From assembly GCF_006861655.1 (NCBI RefSeq), contig NZ_SESI01000003.1:124001-188000 (forward strand): DNA of 64,000 nt, written 5' to 3'. This DNA comes from Halonotius roseus (lineage in GTDB: Archaea > Halobacteriota > Halobacteria > Halobacteriales > Haloferacaceae). Shown piece by piece: positions 24,788 through 33,615 of the stretch; position 1 is the first letter of the stretch; the number at the start of each line of letters is the position of its first letter. A model generated the notes under the pieces. That model saw only the letters and a program-made list of their open reading frames with translations. It made no database searches and was not told the origin of the DNA. The position numbers were made by a program, and so were the translations under genes.

Positions 24788-26950
24788 ATGGATAGTGAGA
24801 TAGTTGGTTCGGTGACGGAGTGGGAGACCGTTCCGGTCGGGCGGGGGTACGACGGCCTTCACGACCTCGCCGATGCGGAGTTCTCCGGGGGGGTGACCGC
24901 CGGCACCACCTGGGGCTTCATGCTGAACGGCCGGCTGGTCGGGATTCCGGGGGGCTCACTGGCGGCTTTCGACGGGGCGGAGCTGACCGCCTACGAGGCC
25001 CCGTCGCCCGCCCTGCCGCTGCTGTATACGATGCAATCACAGGATAGCGAAAAGCAGGCGGAGTATTACACCAATGAGACGGCGATTTCCGAGGCCGACA
25101 CCACGCTCGCCGACGGCAACTTCACCGGCTACATCGAGCTCTCCGAGAACGTGCTGTCAGGGAATTACTACGTCGTCTACTACGGGGGTCGCTCGATGAG
25201 CGTCGCCTTCGTCGGCAACAGCCGCCGGCTGCTGACCGACGAGGAGGCCTTCGAGCGCGCAAACGACGAGGTCGGGATCTACAACGTCTACGCGGCCGAT
25301 ATCGACGTGATCGACCTCCCAGAGCGAGAATCGTCGCCGTCGACGGCTGACGACCCGACGCCCGACTCGGCTGACGACCAGACACTCAACCCGGTCGGCG
25401 ACGAGTCGATGACCCCAGCAGACAGCACGGAGCCAGATGACGGGGCCGCAACCGAGGACAGCGGCCTTGGATCGATCGATATCCCGCAGGCAGGCGGTGG
25501 CGACACCGAGCCCGCGGGCGATGAGGAGCCGGAGCCCACGACAACAGCCGACAGCTCGGACGATACGCCAGCCACCGCTGCCGACACCCAGCCTGACAAC
25601 AGGGGAGAATCGATCGACGACAGTGCTGAGTCGACCGAACCGACCGATTACAGCGGTGAGTCGACCGAGCTAACGGCACCCACCGAGGAGACCGGCTACG
25701 ACAACACCGCGATCGACACCGATCCGGCAACAGGAACCGCCGACACGGCAGCCACCGGCGAAACAGCGGTCGACACCGCCAGCCCTGCTGACACCGGCTC
25801 GGGCGATCCCGACACGGCGAACGGCGAGCCCTTCGAAGAGGAGGCGGAGTGGCGGAACACGACGACGATCCCGTCGCTTGATCCAAGCGACGACGAGGTG
25901 GCCGACGATGGCACGCAGGGTGGTGGCGGCCAGCAGGCGGTCACCCGCTCGGAGAGCCAGCTATCGCGCCAACAGCTCCGAGAACGACTCGACAAAGCAG
26001 AGACAGTGATGGAGAAGGCCGAACAACGCCACGAAGAGCTGGCGGCCGAACGCGACGAGGCCCGCGAACAGCGGGACGCCGCACAGGGGCGGATCGAGGA
26101 GCTTGAAGCCGAGCTGGCGGCCGCCCAAGACCGGATCGAGGAGCTTGAAGCCGAGCTGGCGGCGACGGACACAGCCGCTGAATCGACTCAGGCTGCTGAC
26201 AACGCGACACAGCCTCCACAGACCACACGGTCGATGACCCCGGCGGACGCTCTGGGGGGAACCAATCTGTTTGTGCGGTACGATTCAAAGGGGGCGGCGA
26301 CGCTGGCTGACGCCCACGACGGCGAGGCGACACCGGAAGACATCGACGGCAACCTCCGGATCGACACCCACACCACGTTCGACACCGAGGGGGTAACGGT
26401 CGATGACACCCCATTCGAGGCGTTTCTCGCCGACCGGATCGAGGTTGCCTTCGCGGAGTGGCTGGTGACTGACCTCCTCTTCGAGCTTCGGTCGACGGGT
26501 GCGACGACAGCCCTCAAGGCGGTTTACGACGCTATCCCGCAGATCGACCGGATCGAGCTCCAGGGGATGATCGAGCTCGGCACCGACGAGGACGACGAGC
26601 CGATCGAGCGCACATTCGACGTTGTCGTTCGCGACAAGCGGGGGAAACCGCTATTTATTGCTGACTTCGACGACTCGAAACAACCGGTCGGTGCCGATCT
26701 GATCGAAGGGCTGATCCGGAACGGGAACGCGCTCCGGGAGCGCAACGACAGCTTCGCTGCCGGCTTCGGCGTCACATCAAGCTACTTCACCGAGGACGCC
26801 TACGAGATCGCCGACGACGCAACCGGCGGCGGCCTGTTCAGCCGCAGCGGCGGGAAGAGCTTCGTCAACATTTCCCGAAAACAGGGGTTCCACCTCTGTC
26901 TGGTCGACCGGATCAAAGGCGGGTTCGAGCTCCAGAAACCGGAGCTGTAG
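24788..26950 (+). CDS. Large haloarchaeal protein: globular head, long acidic linker, coiled coil, nuclease-like C domain (DUF7527-like)
   Basis: 720 residues. Residues 1-170 form a globular region (TSWGFMLNGRLVGIPGG-like; VLSGNYYVVYYGGRSMSVAF). Residues 180-390 are an acidic, Thr/Ser/Pro-rich linker. A coiled coil follows at about 395-460 with the repeat RIEELEAELAAAQDRIEELE. The C domain (about 490-720) has the order of a PD-(D/E)xK-type fold: EVAFAEWLVTDLLFELRS, then FDVVVRDKRGKPLFIADF. The expected (D/E)xK is replaced by ADF, so catalytic activity is unlikely. I recall DUF7527 as the family label. Function unknown; the signalling-gene neighbourhood hints at regulation. Confidence 0.75.
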   Translation: MDSEIVGSVTEWETVPVGRGYDGLHDLADAEFSGGVTAGTTWGFMLNGRLVGIPGGSLAAFDGAELTAYEAPSPALPLLYTMQSQDSEKQAEYYTNETAISEADTTLADGNFTGYIELSENVLSGNYYVVYYGGRSMSVAFVGNSRRLLTDEEAFERANDEVGIYNVYAADIDVIDLPERESSPSTADDPTPDSADDQTLNPVGDESMTPADSTEPDDGAATEDSGLGSIDIPQAGGGDTEPAGDEEPEPTTTADSSDDTPATAADTQPDNRGESIDDSAESTEPTDYSGESTELTAPTEETGYDNTAIDTDPATGTADTAATGETAVDTASPADTGSGDPDTANGEPFEEEAEWRNTTTIPSLDPSDDEVADDGTQGGGGQQAVTRSESQLSRQQLRERLDKAETVMEKAEQRHEELAAERDEAREQRDAAQGRIEELEAELAAAQDRIEELEAELAATDTAAESTQAADNATQPPQTTRSMTPADALGGTNLFVRYDSKGAATLADAHDGEATPEDIDGNLRIDTHTTFDTEGVTVDDTPFEAFLADRIEVAFAEWLVTDLLFELRSTGATTALKAVYDAIPQIDRIELQGMIELGTDEDDEPIERTFDVVVRDKRGKPLFIADFDDSKQPVGADLIEGLIRNGNALRERNDSFAAGFGVTSSYFTEDAYEIADDATGGGLFSRSGGKSFVNISRKQGFHLCLVDRIKGGFELQKPEL

Positions 26951-27007
26951 TCGAATCTGGTCGATAGTGGGTGAGTGGTCCGCGGTCGTCCAAAAGACAG
27001 CCCGCAA

Positions 27008-27313
27008 TCAGTTTTCGATCTCGGCGGTGTCGTCGATGCGCATCGTTCGCAGCTTGTCAACGATGGAGTCGATCTTGTTGTCGAGGTCGTCGACGAACTC
27101 CTCGGTGTGGTCGGTCTGGATCGCCCCCTGGCTGGATGGCTCGATGAGGTTTTCCTCTTCGAGGACGCGCAGGGAGTAGCGAACCTTGTGGTGTGGATAG
27201 CCCGTTTCGTTGGACATCTTGACGATGCCGATGGGCTCGTTTTCGATGACCATCCGAAGCACTTGGAGGTGCCGTTCGAGCATGTCGACTTCTTTTTCGA
27301 GTCGGTCAATCAT
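27008..27313 (-). CDS. Winged-helix transcriptional regulator
   Basis: 101 residues, intact. MERHLQVLRMVIENEPIGIV-like helices lead to a recognition region KMSNETGYPHHKVRYSLRVL and a wing EEENLIEPSSQGAIQT. The C-terminal helix (VDDLDNKIDSIVDKLRTMRI) should dimerise. This is a common small haloarchaeal wHTH type. It lies between the coiled-coil protein gene (convergent) and purA (divergent, 275 bases apart). It could regulate purA or itself. Confidence 0.85.
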   Translation of the reverse strand: MIDRLEKEVDMLERHLQVLRMVIENEPIGIVKMSNETGYPHHKVRYSLRVLEEENLIEPSSQGAIQTDHTEEFVDDLDNKIDSIVDKLRTMRIDDTAEIEN

Positions 27314-27588
27314 GACATGTGCTAACTTGTCTTGCGGTGATTTAAGTGTTGCTGTCGACCCGGTGGCTGTAACTGTTGAGTGATCGACGTGAGAGTAGTT
27401 AACACTTCGGGTTTCACCGATAGCAACGGGAGACCACCTGCGAGAGATCGGAAATCAGGACGACGATCCCTTCGTTGTGGCGGCGAGCAGGCGTTCACTG
27501 CCGGGTAGCGTGGATGCGGGGTCGGTGTGGTCGCCCGAGGCGATGTACCGTAATCTGTTTACCCGGTGGTTGGAAACCCACAGTCGTT

Positions 27589-28935
27589 ATGACCGTAACT
27601 ATCGTCGGGTCTCAGTTGGGCGACGAGGGCAAGGGCGCGCTCGTCGACATCTGGGGCGGGGACAGCGATGTCGTCGTCCGGTATCAGGGCGGCGACAACG
27701 CTGGCCACACCGTCGTTCAGGACGGGACGGAGTACAAGCTCTCCTTGGTTCCCAGCGGTGCCGTCCGCGGGAAGGTCGGCGTGTTGGGCAACGGCTGTGT
27801 CATCAACCCCGAGACGCTGTTCGAGGAGCTCGACACGCTCCGCGAACAGGGGCTGGAGCCGGATGTTCGACTCGCCCGACGGGCGCACGTTATTCTCCCC
27901 TATCACCGCGTGCTCGACGGGATCGAAGAGGAGGTCAAAAGCGACGACGACCTCGCGGCCGGCACCACCGGCCGCGGGATCGGCCCGACCTACGAGGACA
28001 AGGCGGGTCGCCGCGGGGTTCGGGTCGGCGACCTGCTTGATCCGGATGTGCTGCGCGATCGACTCGAATACGCCGTCCCACAGAAACGAGCGCTCGCCGA
28101 GGAGGTCTACGGGCTCGATGTCGAGAACAGCGAGCACGCCGACGCCTTCGACGTTGAACACCTCTTTGAGACCTATCGGGAGTATGGCGAGCGACTCAAA
28201 TCGGAGTCGATGACCGTCAACGCCGGGGAGTTCCTCAGCAACAAACACGCTGACGGCGAGGAACTTCTCTTTGAGGGCGCGCAGGGAACATCGATCGACA
28301 TCGACCACGGGATCTACCCCTACGTCACCTCCTCAAATCCGACCGCTGGCGGCGCGGCCGTCGGCACCGGTGTCGCCCCGACGGTCGTTGGTAGTGGCGA
28401 GGTCGTCGGCATCGTGAAGGCCTACCTCTCGCGTGTCGGCACCGGCCCGCTGCCGACGGAACTTGATGGGACTGACAGCGAGGAAGAACTCGCGGACTTC
28501 ATCCGCGAGAAGGGTGGCGAATTTGGGACTGTGACGGGTCGCCCCCGGCGGATCGGCTGGCTCGATATGCCGATGTTGCGACACGCTGCCCGCGCCAACG
28601 GATTTACCGGGATCGCCGTCAACCACATCGACGTGCTCGCTGGGCTTGAGGAGATCAATGTCGGCCACGCTTACGAACTCGACGGCGAGGAACTGCTGAC
28701 GATGCCGGCGACGACCGAACGGTGGGGCGAGTGTGAGCCCGTACTCAGATCCTTCGAACCGTGGGACGACGTTGACTGGGCCGCCGTCGCCGAGGAGGGC
28801 TACGACGCGATCCCGGCCAACGCCCGCGAGTATCTCGACTACATCAGCAGCGAGGTCGGCGCGCCGATCTATGCGGTCGGTATCGGCCCTGGCCGTGACG
28901 AGACGGTTGTGCTCGACAACCCCTTCGAAAAATAG
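27589..28935 (+). CDS. purA: Adenylosuccinate synthetase
   Basis: GTP-dependent first step from IMP to AMP. 448 residues. The N-terminal GSQLGDEGKGALVDIWG holds the catalytic Asp and P-loop; the NAGHTVV block, TTGRGIGPTYEDKAGRRGVR and FEGAQGTSIDIDHG follow. The GTP base-binding region near the C-terminus is YAVGIGPGRDETV. The ATG at 27589 is chosen because MTVTIVGSQLGDEGKG is the family start. No other genes are coupled to it. Three 24-base tandem repeats begin 13 bases after its stop. Confidence 0.97.
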   Translation: MTVTIVGSQLGDEGKGALVDIWGGDSDVVVRYQGGDNAGHTVVQDGTEYKLSLVPSGAVRGKVGVLGNGCVINPETLFEELDTLREQGLEPDVRLARRAHVILPYHRVLDGIEEEVKSDDDLAAGTTGRGIGPTYEDKAGRRGVRVGDLLDPDVLRDRLEYAVPQKRALAEEVYGLDVENSEHADAFDVEHLFETYREYGERLKSESMTVNAGEFLSNKHADGEELLFEGAQGTSIDIDHGIYPYVTSSNPTAGGAAVGTGVAPTVVGSGEVVGIVKAYLSRVGTGPLPTELDGTDSEEELADFIREKGGEFGTVTGRPRRIGWLDMPMLRHAARANGFTGIAVNHIDVLAGLEEINVGHAYELDGEELLTMPATTERWGECEPVLRSFEPWDDVDWAAVAEEGYDAIPANAREYLDYISSEVGAPIYAVGIGPGRDETVVLDNPFEK

Positions 28936-28948
28936 TCCGCGGGATCGC

Positions 28949-29020
28949 TTGCTGACTGTTGAGCGGACAAAATTGCTGACTGTTGAGCGGACAAAATTGC
29001 TGACTGTTGAGCGGACAAAG
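28949..29020 (+). repeat. Three tandem 24-base repeats between purA and purD
   Basis: Units at 28949-28972, 28973-28996 and 28997-29020. Each starts TTGCTGACTGTTGAGCGGAC and ends in AAAA (AAAG in the third), so they are identical except for one base. The third unit ends 35 bases before the purD ATG. In one frame the unit would encode LLTVERTK three times, but no gene uses it. Placement directly before purD and behind purA suggests a regulatory array; a recent minisatellite is the alternative. Confidence 0.9.
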
Positions 29021-29055
29021 TAACACTTACACGCAGGCCGCGGTCTTTCTCGGAT

Positions 29056-30342
29056 ATGAGTGAAACCGTGCTGTTAGTCGGCGGTGGCGGCCGCGAACAC
29101 GCGATCGCCCGTGCGTTGGCTCCTGACTGTTCGTTGTACGCTGTTGCCGGCAACCGCAACCCCGGCATCGTCGACCTCGCCGACGGGTTCGAACAGATCG
29201 ACGGTACCGACGCCGAAGCGATCACCGAGTACGCCGAGGAGATCGACGCAACCCTCGCTATCGTCGGCCCGGAAGCCGGCTTGCAGGCCGGTGTCGCCGA
29301 CGAACTCGACGCGGCGGGGGTCTACACCTTCGGGCCTCAGGCCGAGGAAGCGAAACTTGAGACCGACAAGGCGTTCCAGCGGGAGTTCATGCAGGACAAC
29401 GACATCCCTGGCTGTCCGGTCTTCGAGACCTTCGACGACATGGACGCCGCCTGCGAGTTTATCGACGACTACGACGGCGACCTCGCGGTCAAACCGATCG
29501 GTCTGACCGGTGGGAAGGGCGTCAAGGTCATCGGCGATCAGGTAACCAGCGAGGAGGCCAAAGACTACCTGCAGGAGTCCGACTACGAGGGCGTCGTCCT
29601 CGAAGAGCGACTGATCGGCGAGGAGTTCACGATCCAAGCGTTCGTCGCCGACGGCGACCTGCGGACGACGCCAGCCGTCCAGGATCACAAACGCGCCTAC
29701 GAGGGCGACGAGGGGCCCAACACCGGCGGCATGGGCAGTTACAGCGACATCGGCTTCCAGCTCCCCTTCATGCAGGACGGCGACTACGAGGCCGCCGTCG
29801 ACATCATGGAACAGACCGTCGCGGCGATGCCCGACTACAAGGGCGTACTCTACGGTCAGTTCATGCTGACAACCGAAGGCCCGAAGGTCGTCGAGTTCAA
29901 CGCCCGGTTCGGCGACCCCGAGGCGATGAACACGCTCCCGATCCTCGACACGCCGTTCCTCGACGTGCTGACCGCCGCCCGCGACGGCGACGACCTGCCT
30001 GAACTCGACTTCTCGGGCGAGGCGACGGTCTGTAAGTACGCCGTACCGGACGGCTACCCGACCGATCCCGACGCGGGCGCGAAGATCGAGGTCAACGAGG
30101 AAACGGTCGGCGACGGGCTGCTCTTCTACGCAAGTGTCGACGCCCGCGAGGACGGGCTGTACACGACGACCTCCCGGTCGTTCGCGGTCGTCGGCCGCGC
30201 CGACTCGATCGCCGCCGCCGAAGCGATCGCCGAGGACGCGCTGGCGGCCGCCGGCGAAGGGTTCCACATCCGCCACGACATCGGGAAGGCCGATCTCGTT
30301 CAGTCGCGGATCGACCACATGAACGAGCTTCGCGGCGAGTAG
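29056..30342 (+). CDS. purD: Phosphoribosylamine-glycine ligase
   Basis: ATP-dependent ligation of glycine to 5-phosphoribosylamine, second step of purine synthesis. 428 residues, full length. N domain VLLVGGGGREHAIARALAP; the ATP-grasp part includes DLAVKPIGLTGGKGVKVIGD, VLEERLIGEEFTIQAFVADG, and EGDEGPNTGGMGSYSD. The C-terminal FNARFGDPEAMNTLP and the final C domain follow. Together with purA and purF in this window it belongs to the purine pathway, though the genes are not one operon. Confidence 0.97.
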   Translation: MSETVLLVGGGGREHAIARALAPDCSLYAVAGNRNPGIVDLADGFEQIDGTDAEAITEYAEEIDATLAIVGPEAGLQAGVADELDAAGVYTFGPQAEEAKLETDKAFQREFMQDNDIPGCPVFETFDDMDAACEFIDDYDGDLAVKPIGLTGGKGVKVIGDQVTSEEAKDYLQESDYEGVVLEERLIGEEFTIQAFVADGDLRTTPAVQDHKRAYEGDEGPNTGGMGSYSDIGFQLPFMQDGDYEAAVDIMEQTVAAMPDYKGVLYGQFMLTTEGPKVVEFNARFGDPEAMNTLPILDTPFLDVLTAARDGDDLPELDFSGEATVCKYAVPDGYPTDPDAGAKIEVNEETVGDGLLFYASVDAREDGLYTTTSRSFAVVGRADSIAAAEAIAEDALAAAGEGFHIRHDIGKADLVQSRIDHMNELRGE

Positions 30343-30394
30343 CCGGCCACGGCCAGACTCGATGTTTTTGTAGCCACCGCCCGAAGAGCGAGGT

Positions 30395-30988
30395 GTGCCG
30401 CCAGCCGACCACGACAGCGACGACGTGAACCGCCATGATCGCCTCCAGCGACGGCCGACCGCCGGCCCGCACAACTCGCTGTGGGGGTGGGCGTCGATCC
30501 GCGCGCCGTGGCGGGTTGTCCGCAACTACCTTGTCGTCTGGCTGATCCGGCTCTCGCCGAGCCTGCGGCTGAAAAACTGGCTGCTGCGGCGGTTGGGTGC
30601 AACCGTCGGCACCGGGGTTGCCTTCGGCCTGGAGGCGACGCCGGACGTGTTCTGGCCGGAGTTGATTTCGATCGGCGACCACGCGATCATCGGCTACGAC
30701 GCGACGCTGCTCTGTCACGAATTTCTCCAAGAGGAGTACCGAACGGGCGCGGTCGTCGTCGGCGAGCGGGCGATGATCGGCGCGGGTGCGACGGTGCTGC
30801 CTGGCGTCGAGATCGGCGACGGCGCGCAGGTCGCAGCCAACTCGCTGGTGACGCGTGATGTGCCGGCCGACGCGACCGTCGCGGGCGTGCCGGCGGCGGT
30901 CGTTGACCGCGGCGATAGCGCGACCGACTCCGACGACGCGCACGATGACGATGCGCACGATGATGATGCGGCCGGTTCTGACACGTGA
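30395..30988 (+). CDS. Left-handed beta-helix acyltransferase
   Basis: 197 residues. After an N-terminal disordered region and an amphipathic helical stretch (RNYLVVWLIRLSPSLRLKNW), hexapeptide repeats form a parallel beta-helix: ELISIGDHAIIGYDATLL, VVVGERAMIGAGATVLPG, VEIGDGAQVAANSLVTRD. The catalytic His is likely in LLCHEFLQEE. The VPADATVAGVPA end is typical of maltose/galactoside O-acetyltransferase-like enzymes. The C-terminus is an acidic HDDDAHDDD repeat. Start is a GTG; another GTG two bases upstream is out of frame. Acceptor unknown. Confidence 0.82.
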   Translation: MPPADHDSDDVNRHDRLQRRPTAGPHNSLWGWASIRAPWRVVRNYLVVWLIRLSPSLRLKNWLLRRLGATVGTGVAFGLEATPDVFWPELISIGDHAIIGYDATLLCHEFLQEEYRTGAVVVGERAMIGAGATVLPGVEIGDGAQVAANSLVTRDVPADATVAGVPAAVVDRGDSATDSDDAHDDDAHDDDAAGSDT

Positions 30989-31021
30989 TAGGTCGGCGGA
31001 TACCGACGCGTGAGAGCGTGG

Positions 31022-32266
31022 TTACGTCGCTTGCTCCTCGGTCTCGTTCGGTTCGTCGTTCTCGGTCGCTGCTGGAGGTTCCTCAGTTGGAGGTGCTTTC
31101 GCCCGTTCTTCGAGTCCCCGAAGCACGTCCGGCCGGCCGAGCCCATAGATCGTCTCGCCGACCTCGAAGCCGCGATCCCGATCCGGGAGTGCCGTCAGCT
31201 TCCCGCCGTCGGGCCGGACTGCGACGACCGTCGCCGTCAGCGCGCGCGGCGTCAACCCGACGAGTTCGCTACCGGCCTCGATCGTCACTGTCCCCATCGT
31301 CTCATCGACGCTCCGCAACAGCGTCGCAAACTCGCGGTCGGCCTGCGGTTCGGCGGGCAGCGTCAGCAGCCGATAGGCCTCGGTCGGCGACAGCAGCGTC
31401 GCATCCTCGTCGTCGATAGCAAGCGTCACCGTGTCGCCGGCGACACCGCGGAGTTCGCCCGTCACCAGGCGTTTCGGCTCCTCGGTTGTCGTCCACACCT
31501 GCACCGTATCACCCGGCGAGGCGTTGTTCGGCGGGTCGGCACGGATCGCCACGGCGACGGTGCCGGGGGCGATCGTCGCGCCGATCCCGGCAGCTCGAGA
31601 GCCGACTGCGAGGAACTCCACGTCCGCCGCGGCCGTGAGATCAACATCGACGTAGCCGACCTCGTAATCCTCCTTCAGTCGCTCGATCAGTCGACTCCGG
31701 AGTTCCTCGACGGTGAGTCGCCGCGGGAACACCAGCGTCTTCCCGGCGAGTTCGGCCTTGGTCTCCGCTGTGACGGGATCGTAACTCTCCATGTCGGCGA
31801 TCTCCTCGGGCAGCGTCAGCGTGGTCACCCGGCCGGCCGAGCGAACCACAGCCCCGACCTCGCCGTCGAACTCCCGGAGCCCGGCCAGCGAAAACAGGTT
31901 GCTGCTGGCCGCATCACCCAGCCGGCGGCCGACCGGCGCGGCGACCGCCGCGATGCTCAACGCGACGACGTTGAAGACGACCACGCCCGGCTCGAAGAGA
32001 TCAACGGAGATGTCGCTGACGGCGACGCCAAGCGAGGTTGTGTTGATGTAGAGCGCGACGGCAGAGACGCCGACGAAGCCGGAGACGCCCTCCGGGACGG
32101 TCTGTTTGAAATACCAGCGGTAGGCGACCGCGAGCCCGCCGGTGGTGATGACCGACAACACGGCGTAGACGAGGAGATTGATCAGCGCCGCAGTGGGTGC
32201 CTCGAAGGTGACCGGCGACGGCGGGCCGGCCGTGAACGCCTCCCGCAGCGTGTTACTTGCGGTCAT
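31022..32266 (-). CDS. Membrane protein with RCK_C (TrkA_C)-like domains, paralogue of the next gene
   Basis: 414 residues. About four hydrophobic segments occupy residues 25-120 (LINLLVYAVLSVITTGGLAV; FVGVSAVALYINTT; VVVFNVVALSIAAVAA). A cytoplasmic part follows, ending with an RCK_C-like block (TVTIEAGSELVGLTPRALTA, then DRGFEVGETIYGLGRPDVLR). RCK_C domains sense ligands of ion-transport systems; in bacteria several bind c-di-AMP. Its ATG overlaps the stop of the upstream paralogue (ATGA), so both are one operon. Ion and partner are not visible from the sequence. Confidence 0.78.
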   Translation of the reverse strand: MTASNTLREAFTAGPPSPVTFEAPTAALINLLVYAVLSVITTGGLAVAYRWYFKQTVPEGVSGFVGVSAVALYINTTSLGVAVSDISVDLFEPGVVVFNVVALSIAAVAAPVGRRLGDAASSNLFSLAGLREFDGEVGAVVRSAGRVTTLTLPEEIADMESYDPVTAETKAELAGKTLVFPRRLTVEELRSRLIERLKEDYEVGYVDVDLTAAADVEFLAVGSRAAGIGATIAPGTVAVAIRADPPNNASPGDTVQVWTTTEEPKRLVTGELRGVAGDTVTLAIDDEDATLLSPTEAYRLLTLPAEPQADREFATLLRSVDETMGTVTIEAGSELVGLTPRALTATVVAVRPDGGKLTALPDRDRGFEVGETIYGLGRPDVLRGLEERAKAPPTEEPPAATENDEPNETEEQAT

Positions 32267-33507
32267 GTTGCGGCCTCCGCAAACCGATCCAGCGACTCAC
32301 TCGTCCCGATGACGTACAGCTGATCGCCGGCCGACAACGGCTGCTCGCCGCGCGGGGCGACCTGCCATTTCTCGTGTTTGGCCGCAAGAATGAGGATGTT
32401 GTAGCTGTCCCGAACGCCGACCTCGCCGATCGTGTGGCCGTCCAGCGGGCCGCCGGCGGCGACGGTCACCTTCTTGAACTGGACGCCGGAGCGACGCAGC
32501 AGCGATACCAACTCGAACTCCCGGCGCGTCCCGCGGGAGCAGACGACGACCTGTGGATCGGTCGCCGACAGCAACGTCGTCGCTTCTGATCGACTTACGG
32601 CGACCGTGATCCGGCCCTCGCCGCCGGTGGTCGTCGCGGCCGCGGGCAGCGGAGCCGGCGGCTCCTCGCCGCCATCGGTCGCCAGCGTATCATCGTCGCC
32701 CGCGGGTGTCGCCGCGGCGGCTGTCGTACCGCCGGGTGGCGTCCCCGAGCGGGCGGCGATCACCGTCCCGGTCACGTTCGTCTCCGGGGTGACGATCCGT
32801 ACCGACTCGCCGCGGGCGATCCCGGTCGGCACCAACGCCGACAGCGAGACGGCACGCTTGCCAGCGGGAACGCGGCGGGAGGTGCTGCCCATCGGCGGCG
32901 CGGCCGCCACTCTGGCACGAGCGGCCTCGTCGAGATCGACGGTCACGTCGGCGAGATCGAACTCCGACTGCAGGCGGTCGGCAAACCGGGTTTCCAGCTC
33001 CGCGATCGGGAGATCAGCGGGGAACGTCCACTCGCCGTCGGCGATCTCCTGGCGGAGGTCGGCCGGCAGCGGCGGGTAGCCCTCGATGTCGCTTGGCTCG
33101 CCGAGTACGGTGAGCCGCACCTGGTTTCGGCCACCGACAAGTTCGATCACGTCGGTGTTCAGCGTTCGATCCCGCAAGGATTTGATCGTCAGCCGCTTGG
33201 GCGCGGCCGCGCCGAGCTTGTCGCCCTGTGCGTGGGCGTAGAGTGCAAGCATCAACACGACGATGATCGCGGTGAGGATCGAGGCGGCGTTCTCCGAGGA
33301 GCGGATCGTCGGATCGTTGAGCGCGAGCAGGCCGCCGTTGATGCCGGCGATAGCCAAGGCGAGGACGACGACACCCAGCCCGGGGATCGACACGTCGGTG
33401 ACGTATTTGAACAGAAAGCCGAGAACGCCGGAGACGAGGGCGGGGATGATCCCCGTCAGGACGCCAAGATAGATCCCCAGCAGGATATCGAACGGAAGCG
33501 CGGTCAT
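32263..33507 (-). CDS. Membrane protein with C-terminal RCK_C (TrkA_C) domain
   Basis: 414 residues. Membrane segments fill about 10-95 (LLGIYLGVLTGIIPALVSGV; LGVVVLALAIAGINGGLLAL; LTAIIVVLMLALYAHAQ). The middle has a Gly/Ala/Thr-rich linker (about 290-315). A clear RCK_C domain ends the protein (about 340-410): FKKVTVAAGGPLDGHTIGEV and LSAGDQLYVIGTSESLDRF. It resembles the downstream gene in length and order. The ATG at 33507 is chosen because the hydrophobic region starts right after it. It is divergent from the potassium-channel gene with 108 bases between starts. Confidence 0.82.
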   Translation of the reverse strand: MTALPFDILLGIYLGVLTGIIPALVSGVLGFLFKYVTDVSIPGLGVVVLALAIAGINGGLLALNDPTIRSSENAASILTAIIVVLMLALYAHAQGDKLGAAAPKRLTIKSLRDRTLNTDVIELVGGRNQVRLTVLGEPSDIEGYPPLPADLRQEIADGEWTFPADLPIAELETRFADRLQSEFDLADVTVDLDEAARARVAAAPPMGSTSRRVPAGKRAVSLSALVPTGIARGESVRIVTPETNVTGTVIAARSGTPPGGTTAAAATPAGDDDTLATDGGEEPPAPLPAAATTTGGEGRITVAVSRSEATTLLSATDPQVVVCSRGTRREFELVSLLRRSGVQFKKVTVAAGGPLDGHTIGEVGVRDSYNILILAAKHEKWQVAPRGEQPLSAGDQLYVIGTSESLDRFAEAAT

Positions 33508-33615
33508 TGCCGAGGTATGCCATCGTGTTTGGTTAAATCGTTCGTCTCCCCCGGTCGCCGTGTGCCCCATCCCGATCCCTGGTGTATTAGTAGCCCGCCG
33601 CCCGAGGCAACTCCG

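Noticed and set aside
28949..29020. Tandem repeats as a CRISPR array
   Set aside because: Repeats are directly adjacent with no spacers, only three units, and no cas genes are present.
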